Positions 47,201-57,200 of a stretch of DNA of 64,000 nucleotides are shown here, one piece after another. Source of the DNA: Amoebophrya sp. A120 (taxonomy: Eukaryota > Sar > Dinophyceae > Syndiniales > Amoebophryaceae); NCBI GenBank assembly GCA_905178155.1, contig CAJINV010000007.1:2709151-2773150 (forward strand), read 5' to 3'. The translations under genes were made by a program, and so were the position numbers. The first letter of the stretch is position 1, and the number at the start of each line of letters is the position of its first letter. The notes beneath the pieces were generated by a model. The model was given only the letters and a program-made list of their open reading frames with translations, did not search any database and had not been told where the DNA came from.

Positions 47201-50200
47201 GTGTAGAAACCAACCGTCGGCACCGACATGTACCCGTCGAAGTTGGCTGACACCATGTCCGCCGCCTCGCCGGAAACGAGCCCGGTTCCCCAGTTGAAGT
47301 TCACTTGCGAGTCTACTGTCAGCGCAGACGCGTTGCCCTGCATCCACAGATTGTTGAAGTACCTCCCGTTGATCCCGCCCTGCTTTAGCACGAAGCAGTC
47401 CGCCTGGTAATCGCCCGTCACGTGCGTCGAGTCGATTTTGAAGTTCATCTCGAACTCGCCCGGCCAGCCCTCGAGCTGCTTCACCTCGAAGGGGATGATT
47501 TCCGAGTTGATAATCGTGTTCACCGACCGCCGGCCCGCGGCCTCACACACCATCTGGATCGTGTCGTCCTGGTTCGCCTTGTTGTTAAACTCGTCCTTTG
47601 CGGCGAACGTGACCCGGTAGGACTTGTCGCGCTGGATCCGTTGGAAGAAGGTGGTGTGGGAAAAGGAGTACACCCGTCTGGACGTCGGGTCCACATTCTT
47701 CGGCGTGATGATGATGGGGTAAATGCCCGGCGGCTTCGCGTTCACCGACATCCCGTTCACGTACACCTGGACTTCGTAGGTGCGCGCGATGAAAAACTCG
47801 TACCGGCATTCAAAAACACCCAGCCCCATGTCGTAGCACAGAATCTCCGGACGGGACGTGCCGACATCCTGCCCCTCGGAAATCTGCGTCGGGTTGTTAT
47901 TGCTGTCGCGGAGCGTCACGTTGAACCGGCCCATGGACCCCGCTTGCGCGCCGTTCAACCCGTCGCCCTCCAGCAAGGAGTTCGTCGGACTCGGCTCGCC
48001 GGGGAAGATGTTCACGTAGGTGATTTGCTGCAAGTTATTATTGTTGATCGTCACATACAGCCGCTTCCCCGAGCCAGACTGTAAGGGCGAAAACACCACC
48101 TCGTACACGCCGAAGACCGTGGCGTGGTGGTAAAAGGTCAGGGGGGTGGGTGGGGACGTGTCGATGTACCCGGACAGGGGGAGTTGCGAGGCGGACGACC
48201 TTAAATTCCCGAACGCGTCCTTCGTGTGCAGGTAGTACGTGTTCTGCGTCCCCGCCTGCGCGCTGGTCACGTCAATCGAGCACAAGCCGTCGTCCGTCAA
48301 CGAGGGCACGCCCTCCCGCGGCATACAAACCAACGAGACGGACGACGCCTCCGCCGGGATGCACAGCGTCGTGGTGTCCTTCGGTAGGATGTTCAGCGGG
48401 TAGAGGAAGCAGTAGTCCGGGATCAGCTGGTCCTGGAAACCGGTGGAGGACCAGTACAGCCGGATGTACGCCGTGCCCGCCTGGTGCCGGTAGTGCACCT
48501 CGATGGGCACCGGGGCGTTCTGCGTCAGGAACACCTGCGCGCGCTCGGACACCGCGGACGTGGAGGTCCAACGGTTGATCACCATCTTGCCGTCGATCAT
48601 GACCGCGCAAGCGTAGTCCGCCTCGATTCGGATGACGTGCGTGCCGGTCGCAATCGGCAGCAGCATCCCCGTCCATTTCACCGAGAAGTAATCTTCCGGG
48701 GAATTTTCCACCGGCTCGCCCGGCCACACAAAGTTCACCTGCTTGTCCACCTGGGTGTACTCCGTGACTGCGTCGCCCTTGTGATTGGTGTCGGAGGCCA
48801 GCGCGATCAGGCTCTCGAAACCCGGCGCGCGGTAGTAGAACGCGAGCAGACCCCCTGGCGCCTGCAGGCGGGTGACCAGGGAGTACGTGCCCTGCGCTTG
48901 CAGGGTCAGCAACACGTCGTACTGCTTGCTGACCTGGTTGAAAGCCGCCTGGTTCTCCATGGTGTAAAACGGGGGCTGCATAAACCGGGCCTCGCCAAGG
49001 ACAAACAACCCCGGGGTCGTCAACCGGTTCCCAAATCGGTCGTTCACGTCGCAGGGCAACTTGGTCGGAGTCCCAGCTTCGATGGTCGCCGGCACGTAGC
49101 ACTGCGACCCCTCGGCGTGCGGCGGGCCGGCATTGACGAGGAGGCCAGTGACGGGGGACTGGAAGATCTGTTTCCCGTCCGCGACAACCTCGAGCGTCAC
49201 GTTGGACGCAGCCTTGTTGGATCCCACCATCAGGGTGTACCTGGGGCGAGGAGGAGTAGTTTTTTATTGCCAAAGAATGCGAGTATTAGATAGATTTCGT
49301 TTTAGAGCGTTCTTTCGAATAAATGACTTGTCGTGCACTCATGACGTTGAACTACTTGATGAAAGAGTTGAAAGCACTAGGTAGTGTAGTAGAACTTCTG
49401 ATGCAAACCATACGGAAGTCCCAAAAATCAGATTTGTTGCCGACACACATATAAAACAAAGTACGTTCCGTTGTTATTGTTCACGTAGGTGACCGGTTGT
49501 CCGCCCATGGTTGCGGTGAAGCTGGACAGTGTCGGGGGCGCGATCAGTTCGTTGTTGTAGACGTCCTTCCACTGCAGCAACACCGGCTGCACGGTGCCCG
49601 CGATGTAGCTCTGCGGCAGCGCCACCAGCGTGGAGCTCCCCGCGTTGACCGTGCCGGGCAGGACGTTGATCGGGAAGGGACCCTGCGTGATCACGGTTTT
49701 GTTGCCCACCACATCGATGCGGGACACGTCCACGTCCATCACTTTGATGGACACGAACCGGTTGCTCCCCGCAAAGGTCGGCTTGATCAGGCACTCGTAC
49801 ACCCCGCGGAGCGTGTTGCACACGTCGCTCGTGCCGTCGTTGCAGCCCTTGTAGTTCGAGCACACCTGGGAGTCCACCTGCTCCGTGATGGGGATGGTCT
49901 GCAGCGTGACCGTCGGGGGCGTGAAGATCGGGGTCGTCAACGCGTTCCCGAACGCGTCGCGGAGCTGCACCAGCACCGACAGGTCGGTGCCCGCCTGGTG
50001 GCTCGCGGGGGGCGAGTTGGCCGCGGTCCGGCACTTGGGCGCGTAGGGCACCTCCTCGTTGCGCGCGCGGACGAGGCTGTAGGTTTCGGCCGTGTAGCCG
50101 CGGAGGGAGAAGGGGGAGCCCTTGATGTTCACCCCCGCCACCTTCACGTACATCTTGTACGAACCTTCTCGCAACGCGATGTAGGTCAAGCGGTACACGC

Positions 50201-53200
50201 CGGCGCCCTGGTAGATCGCGCGCCCGAAGAACTGCGTCCCAAACTCCGTGTTCAGCAGCGTGGTGTCGTCCGTCAGCTGCACGCCCGGCGCGCCCGACAC
50301 GTAGGTGAGCCACTCCAGGGCCGCGGTCACTTCCAGGGTGGCGTCGTCCAGCACATTCTGGTTCGCGTCCTTGACCGTGACGTCGAAGGTCTGCTCCGTG
50401 CCGGCGATGAACTGGGTCGTGCCCAAGCCGGTCGCGTCCGTCTGTGCCGCGGACACCCGCCCGGCGCCCGCGATCAGCTTGTACGGCGACCCGTCCAACG
50501 GGACGCCGCCCAGCGTGATGCGGACTTCGTACTCCCCCTGGACCTGCAGCAGAAAAAACACGATGTACAAACCGTCCTTCGCGTCCGAGTTCACCGGTTT
50601 GCTGTTCACCACCAGGTTCGCCGACGCGATGGGCCCGACAAACGCGACCTCGAAACTGTCGGTGTTGGTGTTGATGTTGTTTCCGGCCCGATCCTTCGCC
50701 TGAATGTAAAAAAACCGCTCGACGCCACAGTTCACCGCGGACAGGTAGGTGCCGTAGGCCTCGGACCGGCGCGCGTCGACGATCCCGACGGAAACGTCGA
50801 TGTCCGTGGGAACGCCGTTGATGTACAGTGCCTTGTACAGCCTCTATGCATTGCAAAAGTAGTGTGATGTCGCACTACCACTACTACAAATTTTTGCACG
50901 ACAATTTTTTGACCCGCCGAAACATTTTATGCAGCAGGTTCGAATTCGGGTGAGAAAGCAAATGCAAATCTGTGAAGATCATGCAAGAATGCTTGCTTCT
51001 ACGAGCCGGCGACCTAATCACTTTTGTTTTCAGAACGTAGCCGGTCTTCGGGCACGATCTGGCGCGGCGTAGAGAAGGAGGCGTAGGAAAACCGAGCGGT
51101 GGCGTTGCCGGAGACCTCCTTGTACTCCAGCCGGATGGGCACGTAGGTGTTGCGGCGCAACGCGATGGAACCGGAAAACTCCGCCGAGGACTCGCTCCAC
51201 TTGTCAAAGAGTTGCACGTTGTCCACCCACAGCCGCGCGGAGTCGTCGGCCTCCACGTAAAAGGTGTAGGTTTCGTCGTACTCGGGGACCAGGTAACCCG
51301 TCCATCGAACAGAGACGAAGTCGGAGGCGTAGCCCGCCAGCGCGTTCCCGGCCCACTGGAAGTCGACCTTGCCGTCCTGGCGCGTCTCGATCGGCAGCCC
51401 GTAGAACCACTGGTTGTCCCAGTACTGCCCGAGGAGACCACCCAGCTCCAAAGATTGCACGGTGAGCGAAAAAAGCCCCTTCTGCATCAGCGTCACGGTG
51501 ATATCGTAGCTGGATTTTTTTGAATGGGCTAAAATTTCCAGAAGTTCTACTAGCATATCGCTTGGTCACGAGAACGTCTTCGTGATCGTGTCCTTACACA
51601 ACCACAAGCAAGCATTTGCATTTTTTATGTGCAATCTATCGTCACCATGTTATATCATGACTTCCAAAAACATACACAAACAAAAGAATCCAAAAGTAAG
51701 TACGATCCGTCCGTCCTGTCTATCGAAGGCATGCAGCATACGGGTGTGTCCAGCAGGTCCTCGGTTCTGTATTTCGGGTGGTCACTGGTCACGGGCACAC
51801 AGATCTGTCCGGTCACGTCTAGTTCGCAAGGGTTCTGGACGGACAGGATGTAAAACCGGTCCCCTTGCGTCTCGACGTTTCCGGTCAGCGGGTCCACGGA
51901 GCGGACCCGTACCAGGGTTTCCGCGTTGGATTGCGCCGTGCTGGGCACGGACTCCGCCAGGGAGTCCGGGGCCGCCATCATCCGCGCCAGCTGAATGGTG
52001 TTTTCCGAGTTCCCGCTCGTGCCCACGCGGTTCAGTGCGTACACGCGGTACCGGTAGATCGAGGCGGGTAACAGGCCCCGGACCTCGGTTTGAAACACGT
52101 TCGGGTTGCTGGTGCCGTTGTAGAGAACCTTCCAGTTATTCTCGTTGTTCACGTCTTCCATGACGACAAACCCCAACACGGGCGACCCCCGTTCGTCCGG
52201 CATCTGCCACCCGATTCGCACGTCCACGGCCCCGATTTTGGTGAGCGTGGGCCTCTGGTCAATCGTGTACACCGGCACCCCAGCGGACACGTAGGAAACC
52301 ATGTTGGAAAGCGGCCCCGTGTTCCCCACCGCGTCCTTTCCCCGCATGGTAAACCGGTAGTTTCGGTCCACCGCTAAGCCATTCAGTTCTATCTGGTCCA
52401 ACAGATATGCAAGGGAAATGTAATTCATGCGGATCATCTGCCGCGTCGTCCTTTTTCAAGTTCTTTCAGCAGTAGAGAAAAAGCGCATGGTGCAAAGTGA
52501 CAGTGAGAGCAGGCGCACGCAGAGGTACGCTCTTCTTTGCAAAAGACACGTGCCGCTGCAGTACTTCTACCGGCACTGCTCTCCATTTTTCAGATTTAGG
52601 GACAACACCATAGGGCCAACAGCTGCCCAGGGACAACAGCAGAAGCTCCATGCTAAAAAATAAATTTCCGTGTTTCATAAACAACTCCCGGCGTGCACTA
52701 AATTTGAAAGCGCACCGCCCTGCCCATTGTCCATGTCGACCTCGCAACTTGTCGCTTCTCGCGGTGGGTCCAAGCGAAGAACGATTCTGCCGATGTCGGA
52801 CGAGATCAGAATCGGGGGCTTCGCTGGGCCGACTTCGGCTGCAACCGGGGTTGTGAGAAGAAAAGTCGTGGAAAAAAAGAACTGCAGAAGCGCCGCGAGG
52901 AAACAGTAGCCTTTCTTCAAGCTCGAAGGCTTCTTGCTTGTCGTTGGTTTTTGGTTTAAGGAGTGGAATGAAAATGAAAATGGCGCTGTTCTCCTCGTGC
53001 TGGTGTCCGGACGCAAGCACATTTCTTCTATTCTTCTTGGCAACGGCACAGCAGGAATTGATCTCGCCCTGTCTGCACGATGAACTCGGGGGCTGCTCCG
53101 TTGAAATCCTAGTGTTTCCGCTTTTGTGACAGGTCGTGTCTCTGCTCCCGGAAAACTGAGATCGATATCATCTCCGTGGTCGCGAGTTGGACTTCTAGGG

Positions 53201-53400
53201 GATGAGGACGCGGAAGCTACACTTGGATGGTTGCTGGTGCAGCTCTTGGAAAGTGCTCTTGTGCCCGAAGCTCGTGGTGAGCTCTGAAAATAACCAGAGC
53301 TAGTTGCAGGACGATAGTCAGCAACGCAGCCCGGGGTTGGTACCACCAACGGTCGTTCTTGTACAGGAGTAGCAGACGATGGTGGACTCCTGCTCATCAC
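20226..53400 (-). CDS. Giant modular PA14 / filamin-Ig / FN3 protein with a 19-copy novel domain (about 9400 aa)
   Basis: Probably a secreted or type II membrane surface protein. After an S/P/R-rich N-terminus a hydrophobic segment (YCFLAALLQFFFSTTFLL, about 52828-52917) is followed by FN3, a PA14 domain, filamin-type Ig repeats, two more PA14 domains, FN3 arrays, the 19-repeat array, and FN3 to the C-terminus (stop at 20226). Exons: about 53400-52690, 52392-51704, 51509-51041, 50840-49465, 49240-45533, 45324-29637, 29419-27825, 27667-26910, 26644-26359, 26195-26125, 25871-25499, 25329-24960, 24810-24493, 24176-24069, 23897-23658, 23278-23160, 22473-22019, 21761-21691, 21379-21331, 21018-20648 and 20504-20226. 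Phases agree across all of these from 52392 on, with one TSD copy kept at each element. The donor of the first exon is unresolved. Start: the ATG at 53400; the frame is open to about 53605, inside a repeat of the neighbouring retroelement, so the true 5' end may be displaced. PA14 and FN3 suggest carbohydrate binding and adhesion. Confidence 0.8.
21024..21330. mobile_element. Introner-like element, TATCAGAAGG / poly-C end family
   Basis: 307 bp. The ends are inverted: TATCAGAAGGAAAAATCCCC on the left and GGGGATTTTTCCTTACGATA on the right. Perfect 5-bp duplication CGGTG at 21019-21023 and 21331-21335. In gene sense the TSD ends in G, so G plus TATC makes a GT donor (ACC|GTATCG); the first in-frame acceptor is the host GTGCAG just past the TSD. 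Confidence 0.85.
21385..21690. mobile_element. Introner-like element, TATGGGAGTG family
   Basis: 306 bp, ends TATGGGAGTGYCAGAATCGA inverted over about 50 bp (AATCGAAAAATTTGYGATGC repeated in both arms). Flanks CGAGG (21380-21384) and CGATG (21691-21695) match 4 of 5. Precise excision gives TYTSTSDGYGYAVSPP. In gene sense a GT donor is present (TC|GTATGG) but no AG occurs near the 3' end for more than 90 nt, so a non-canonical acceptor or combined removal with the next element must be considered. Confidence 0.8.
21767..22018. mobile_element. Introner-like element, CTGGGTCTGG family, copy 1
   Basis: 252 bp, ends TATCAAAAG and CACTTGATA, with GTCTGGGTCTGGAA inverted inside both ends. Perfect TSD TCGCC at 21762-21766 and 22019-22023. 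Precise excision gives PNLVANSQYKVKIRAFN. A canonical alternative exists: donor GTGGCG just before the element and acceptor GATAG| made by its last bases and the TSD, in frame minus one codon. Confidence 0.88.
24182..24492. mobile_element. Introner-like element, CTGGGTCTGG family, copy 2
   Basis: 311 bp, ends TATGCTTTGC and GCATTTGATA with inverted CTGGGTCTGGA blocks. Perfect TSD CAACC at 24177-24181 and 24493-24497. In gene sense the TSD is GGTTG, beginning and ending in G, so the element ends supply T and A to create GT...AG exactly at the borders. The spliced product gains one codon (SCGLLPNV instead of SCGLPNV). Confidence 0.9.
25877..26124. mobile_element. Introner-like element, CTGGGTCTGG family, copy 3
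   Basis: 248 bp, ends TATCAAATGC and ACCATGCATA with inverted CATCTGGGT blocks. Perfect TSD GTTGG at 25872-25876 and 26125-26129. In gene sense the TSD has no terminal G; instead the element supplies an internal donor GTAAAT and the host supplies the acceptor CGGAGAG|, in frame, swapping LGE for LCM. Confidence 0.88.
26650..26909. mobile_element. Introner-like element, CTGGGTCTGG family, copy 4
   Basis: 260 bp and the most symmetrical copy: TATCAAATGCAAATATGTCT at one end and its reverse complement at the other, both running into CTGGGTCTGGAA. Perfect TSD CGTTG at 26645-26649 and 26910-26914. Donor AAC|GTATCA from the TSD G and element TATC; acceptor the host TTGCAG|, in frame. Confidence 0.92.
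29425..29636. mobile_element. Introner-like element, TATCGC family
   Basis: 212 bp with inverted ends TATCGCACGAACAAAG / CTTTTTTCTGGCGATA type and inner TTTCACTG and CATCACAAG blocks. Perfect TSD CATGA at 29420-29424 and 29637-29641. Donor AT|GTATCG uses the TSD G; the acceptor CCTTACAG| lies inside the element and would keep frame, adding residues IEILCSCDI. Precise excision gives YKIFMKQATNAYL. Confidence 0.88.
29637..33290 (-). repeat. FN3 array, block C-terminal to the novel repeats (about 12 domains)
   Basis: Begins with the second half of the interrupted FN3 domain (LLPGTAHYYHVRAVNKIGVG) and runs through about twelve complete FN3 units in the same open exon, for example VSWEAPVNNGATITSFKLY. 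The last unit is cut in its C-C' region by the introner at 29425-29636 and resumes as KQATNAYLQIYEGG. Confidence 0.85.
33290..40175 (-). repeat. Nineteen tandem copies of an unrecognised domain of about 115-120 residues
   Basis: Consensus by eye: a start like PSNSF-x5-P, then V-x-F-x6-G-x-A/V-W-A-x-I/V, a conserved cysteine about 30 residues on, V-T-L-x-x-C-x-L about 20 residues later, Y-x5-Y-V-E-D-x-x-G-x-x-D-G-x-L at the end. Well-preserved endings: YKLYVYIEDVKGETDG, YKAYVYVADTNGRLDG, YNLHVYVEDANGNNDG, YRLFAYVEDASEQNDG. The two cysteines occur in essentially every copy and probably form a disulphide. The repeat resembles an Ig-like beta-sandwich distantly related to FN3 but lacks the FN3 tryptophan and P-rich start. 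I cannot match it to a family I know. Confidence 0.8.
40180..46930 (-). repeat. FN3 array, N-terminal block (about 20 domains)
   Basis: Each unit of about 95 residues has the FN3 hallmarks: P-x-x-P at the start, a buried W in strand B (V-x-x-W-x-x-P), a G-G-x-x-I/V-x-x-Y-x-L/V-Y turn and the strand-F pattern Y-x-F-x-V-x-A-x-N-x-x-G. Five units precede the introner at 45330-45532, one is split by it, and the 15.7-kb exon continues with about 15 more. The last begins near 40330 and is cut after YRVYRDGHLIYPISNYF by the novel repeat array. Confidence 0.9.
45330..45532. mobile_element. Introner-like element, TATG(C)ATT family
   Basis: 203 bp, ends TATGCATTGAAAG and CTTTCGCATTCCATA, imperfectly inverted. 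Flanks TCGAG (45325-45329) and TCGAT (45533-45537) match 4 of 5. Precise removal rejoins an FN3 strand (GSPIIDYVIERSANQG) with correct phase. No canonical GT-AG pair sits at the borders, so the actual splice sites are uncertain. Confidence 0.75.
46950..48855 (-). other. PA14 domains 2 and 3 with filamin-like spacer
   Basis: PA14-2 (about 48855-48390): VNFVWPGEP, YFSVKWTGMLLPIATGTHVI, RIEADYACAVMIDGKMVINR, YRHQAGTAYIRLYWSS. PA14-3 (about 47385-46950): GRYFNNLWMQG, VNFNWGTG, GYMSVPTVGFYTFYLTFDNS, AKLWIDEKLV, RLILEWENPTGG. Between them lies a filamin-like stretch (SYRVTFAAKDEFNNK). PA14-2 has alanine and cysteine around the position where PA14-1 has its DD pair, so metal or sugar binding may differ. 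Confidence 0.85.
49465..50840 (-). other. Filamin-type immunoglobulin repeats
   Basis: The exon repeats the filamin/ABP280 pattern: GVYRLTYIALREGSYKMYVK followed by VAGVNIKGSPFSL; LQVQGEYEVRITLGGVPLDG followed by SPY; and a last copy completed across the next junction (NNNGT|YTLMVGSNKAA). The G-x-Y, E-G-x-Y and G-SP-F/Y positions are conserved. In this setting they are probably extracellular Ig-like domains, as in algal and protist surface proteins. Confidence 0.8.
50845..51039. mobile_element. Probable introner-like element between PA14-1 and filamin repeats
   Basis: About 195 bp; the arms TATGCATTGCAAAAGTAGTG and TACGTTCTGAAAACAAAAGT are imperfectly inverted and both lead to a GTCGC motif. 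Flanks GCCTC and GCCGG match only 3 of 5. Rejoining here gives PEDRLYKALYINGVP, in frame with both neighbouring exons. It is either an old copy or an ordinary intron. Confidence 0.5.
51045..51440 (-). other. PA14 domain 1 of the giant protein
   Basis: Reads GLLGQYWDNQWFYGLP, then VDFQWAGNALAGYASDFVSV, RWTGYLVPEYDETYTFYVEA, DDSARLWVDN and VPIRLEYKEVSGNATARF. This order (Y-W, F-x-W, FSVRWTGYLxP, TFYxxxDDxxxLWxD, IRxEYxE) is the PA14 signature seen in adhesins and glycosidases. It occupies one exon, between an FN3-like region and the filamin-type repeats. Confidence 0.9.
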
Positions 53401-53572
53401 ATCTTCTTGCTGAGCGACCCCGGGATTGCTTCCTCTTACCGTCCTCTGTGGTTCATCATCTACGTTTGAAAATGATGATCCTTTGTTGCTTCTTTTTTCC
53501 GATTCGGCTTTATGGTGTCGGGAAAAAACTTCTGCTTGTCCTCGTCGTATCCTGGCTTTCGGACGGGGGCGG

Positions 53573-53760
53573 ATTGTTGTCGTAGAGAAGAGGTTCGTAA
53601 GTTATTTTGCTGAGCGACCGCACAAGCTCAGTACCCGTCACACACACACGAGATCTTAGATCGTATTTTCCCACGAGGAATAGATCTTTTGGTAGGACCT
53701 GTGTATTCTAGGCATGTAGAACATATGGAGCACTGGCTACAAACCTGTAGTTTGTGCGCT
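53573..53760. repeat. 188-bp direct repeat, copy 1 (retroelement 3' end)
   Basis: Nearly identical to 54019-54206; I see only two differences (TCGTAGAG against TCGTTGAG, and TGTATTCT against TGTACTCT). Begins ATTGTTGTCGT and ends TTGTGCGCT. Its first 30 bases overlap the upstream extension of the giant gene's open frame. Confidence 0.9.
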
Positions 53761-54018
53761 CACGTGTGAAACGGGTAGTGGCTTGAACGATTTATACAAA
53801 TCGGGAGAGGGAGCTATCTATGGTTTTTGGTATACGAAAACTGACCGAGTGTGGCGAACACAAGCCCAGAGCCAACACGTTTGGTGTGGGTGGGTGGGTT
53901 TTCAAAATAAAGTGTGAGTGTGGTGACCGGATGCTCACAGCCCCGACTTACGAACTACCATAGACAACTCCCACAATTGACGATCAACTATTTCCTTACG
54001 AAAACCTCAGATCTCATA

Positions 54019-54206
54019 ATTGTTGTCGTTGAGAAGAGGTTCGTAAGTTATTTTGCTGAGCGACCGCACAAGCTCAGTACCCGTCACACACACACGAGAT
54101 CTTAGATCGTATTTTCCCACGAGGAATAGATCTTTTGGTAGGACCTGTGTACTCTAGGCATGTAGAACATATGGAGCACTGGCTACAAACCTGTAGTTTG
54201 TGCGCT
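54019..54206. repeat. 188-bp direct repeat, copy 2 (retroelement 3' end)
   Basis: Second copy, 446 bp to the right of the first and 38 bp beyond the RT/RNase H stop. Both include a (CA)n stretch, CACACACACGAG. The 258-bp spacer between copies is unrelated sequence. The arrangement suits the 3' half of split direct repeats rather than LTRs. Confidence 0.9.
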
Positions 54207-54244
54207 AATTCCAAGGCATCCCAGAATAAAATGTGTGAAGGCAA

Positions 54245-57200
54245 TCAAAGTGTGTACGGCTTCTCATAAATTGCAACATCTGTTCCTTGTCGAAAGGCAA
54301 CGTCTACAGCTTTCGCAACGACTGCGCAATAGTCTTTTGTGGCACCAGCACAGGAGCCTTGGCCGATTTTAAGAGGGATTGCTACAGTGTCGAATTTGCT
54401 ACGTGATAAAATGAAGTCGTAAAGTGCGTTTTTGAATCTATACAGTCGGGCTTCTGCTGAATCGTCTTCAGTAAAGGCTTCTTCTGGTACAACGTCTGTA
54501 GGACGAGGAATTCTCGTTCCTGGGGATGTAGGCGCCCCTGGCCATGCCATCGCGTAAATGTTTACTACTCGACTTATCAACTCCCATTGTCCTAGTGGTT
54601 TTGCGGAGTATGGTTCGGAGTAGCGGTTGGCCAGGGGAAATCTCGCAAATAACTGCGCTGCTAATCCTTTAGGTTTGCAAGGGACACAGCATGTTATATG
54701 TACTATGTAATGCTCTTTGGCGTCACAAATGTCCTTGATTCTAAGTCTACTTCTGGCTAACTCAGGAAATTGGCGGAAGTAAGGCTTTTGTAGAATTTTT
54801 GTAATTTGTGAGCCTATCTCTGTTTTTTCTCTATCTATTCCCCAAAAGTGCAACGACACAGACGACAGCAAAACCCAGTCTTCCTCGGCTCCAAAGACCA
54901 GCGGGTTATGTGCTGTGCAAAACACTTTTGCTCCCTTCTTGTAGGTGCAGATTCCGGTAAAGTTCGCCGCAAGACTGTAGAACATGGGGTTGATCATGGG
55001 CAACATCAGTGCGAAGCGCGGTCTCTGTGCCATCGGGATTTTCATGAAATTCGACAAGAAGCGGGCGGCTACTACTGCAAGTTGTATTGGTGGGAACCAC
55101 CACGATCGTTTCTCGTAGAACAGGTCAAAATTATCAAATGGATGATTGTTCGCGCAGTAGTATTCTGCGAACCGGTGGTTGTGCTGATCTGCAAAACAAT
55201 CGACCTCGAGGCCTGGAAAATGCCGCATCACCATGTTCCATGACCGCTTACACAGAATTTTGTTGGGGAAGGGGTCTTTGAACGCGAACAAGTGGGCTTC
55301 GTGACGTGACAAGGCGTCCGCGATGATGTTCTCCTCACCGGCGATTTTTCCTGCTATTATCTCTGTGCCTGAGGCGGTAGCGAAAGCGGTGAGGTCGCGC
55401 GTGACTTTCTTCAAGATCGTTGTTGACGTGGAACCTTTGTTCGTCGTGCGCTTCGCGGTGGGGTTGTCTGTCTTGATCAACACCACTTTCTTGTGAAAAA
55501 AGGCTTCCCCTAGCTTCTCTCGCGCGGCCTCCAACACATGAAGTACTGCCAAGGACTCCAATTCGTTGATGCTGGCGGACTCTGTGGTAGCGAAGAGTGC
55601 ATACTTTGATTGCGTTATCGAGAAAAAATTGGGCGTGCGCGTGGTGGACCTAGTCCAGGGGAGAGTAGGCCAGACGGACGGGTAGCTACCCCGAACTTGC
55701 TGGTAGTGAGTGGCGACCATACTAGGCGAAAGGGGCGTCCCCCATACCACCGACGCGGCTCTGCACGTAGGGGCAAATGGAAAACAGGGTAGCCAGAATA
55801 TGGGTTGCTAAACACATCAATTCGGGCGAAAAGGAGAAAGATCATATTTTTTGTAGTTTTTGACTACAGACAAATGTACCTGGAACGCTGTCATCGAAGT
55901 CGCCCGCAAAGTACTGGTCTGACACTGTGCCGCCCCAGCCTCTGTTGCGTCTTTGGTCGCAATCCTCGATGTCTCCTTTTGCTGCGTCCATGTAAACGCC
56001 TATGAACATGCTGCTACTTAAGGATGCAAAAAAGGCTTTCCCAAAGGCGAGCACTTCGCGTGACCAAATAAACGTTTGTTCTCCGTTGTAGAACATCTGC
56101 CTCGCGTGGTCCTCTTGCAGCAAATCTTCCCAGAGGTCCAAGTCGTCGAACACCGACTCGTTGATTGTCACCTGTGGGTTGAACTGCTTGTTCAGCTTCG
56201 CCCACTGTTTCGGCGCTCCCGACTGCACCAGCACACGACTAAGCTCGTCCAGGGGACCTCTGGGGTGGATGAGTGCGCACGATCCAAGCTTACCTTTGAT
56301 GCTTGCGACGTCGCGTGCCTTCGCTTCGTTATTCCTGCCTTTTTGCTTGAATTCCCTCACGGCTTTAAGGTACTCTTCCCTGCGTGCTGGGTCCAGGATG
56401 ATGTTGCACACTCTCGGGTCGGTGTTGAAGACGTTGCCCAGCCAGGGGAAGCTTGTGGACGGCTGGATTAGCTTCGATTCTTTGTGGTGGATTTTGATGC
56501 CCATCTTGGTCAAGATGTACACCGCTCTTTCCAGGTCAAACTTTGCTTTGTCGTAGTTCGGCCGTCCGTTCACTGGGTTGGTGATGAAGCGGACATCATC
56601 CACGTAGTCGAGATATGGCGATGTTACGCCGTTTCGCGCCACCGCGGCTAGGAAGGCCTTCACGAAGAAATCATTTTCTTGTATGCAAGGAAAAAAATCA
56701 GTGCTCTGTGTGATGCTGGACCTGATCATGCAAAGGACAGGGCACTGATTTTTTTCGATACCACCAGGAGCCGGTCCGATGCCAAATGGGCAATATAAAT
56801 GTCCACCTTTTTGTGTTGTGGCTTCTAAATTTATTCCAAGCATCCTGCGGAAGCGGGCATGTACTAGCCAGTGACCAAAGGAATCTTTGAAATCAACTCC
56901 GCTGCCTAGTGAATTCGGCTTCAAGTGCAAGAACATGTCCCAGTACGTCTTGTAGTCTACTTCTGTGGAAAAAATCGACTGGTTGATGAGCGCCCATTCT
57001 GAACTATAATCGCTGATGACTCTGATCTTGTCGTCGCGTTGGAAAAGCAAATTTCCTGGCACACAAGTCAGGTCCGGAGGGTAGTCACAGAACTGGACTT
57101 GCTCTCCCTCCTCGTTTTCCTGGGTTTTGACGTCGTACAAAATTATTTTCTTGTCCTCAAAGAACCGCTTGAACTCACCGCTGTACACTTCCGGGTGCTG

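Noticed and set aside
53573-54206. LTRs of a retrovirus-like element
   Set aside because: The two copies are only 446 bp apart with nothing coding between them, and the adjacent element has a tyrosine recombinase rather than an integrase.
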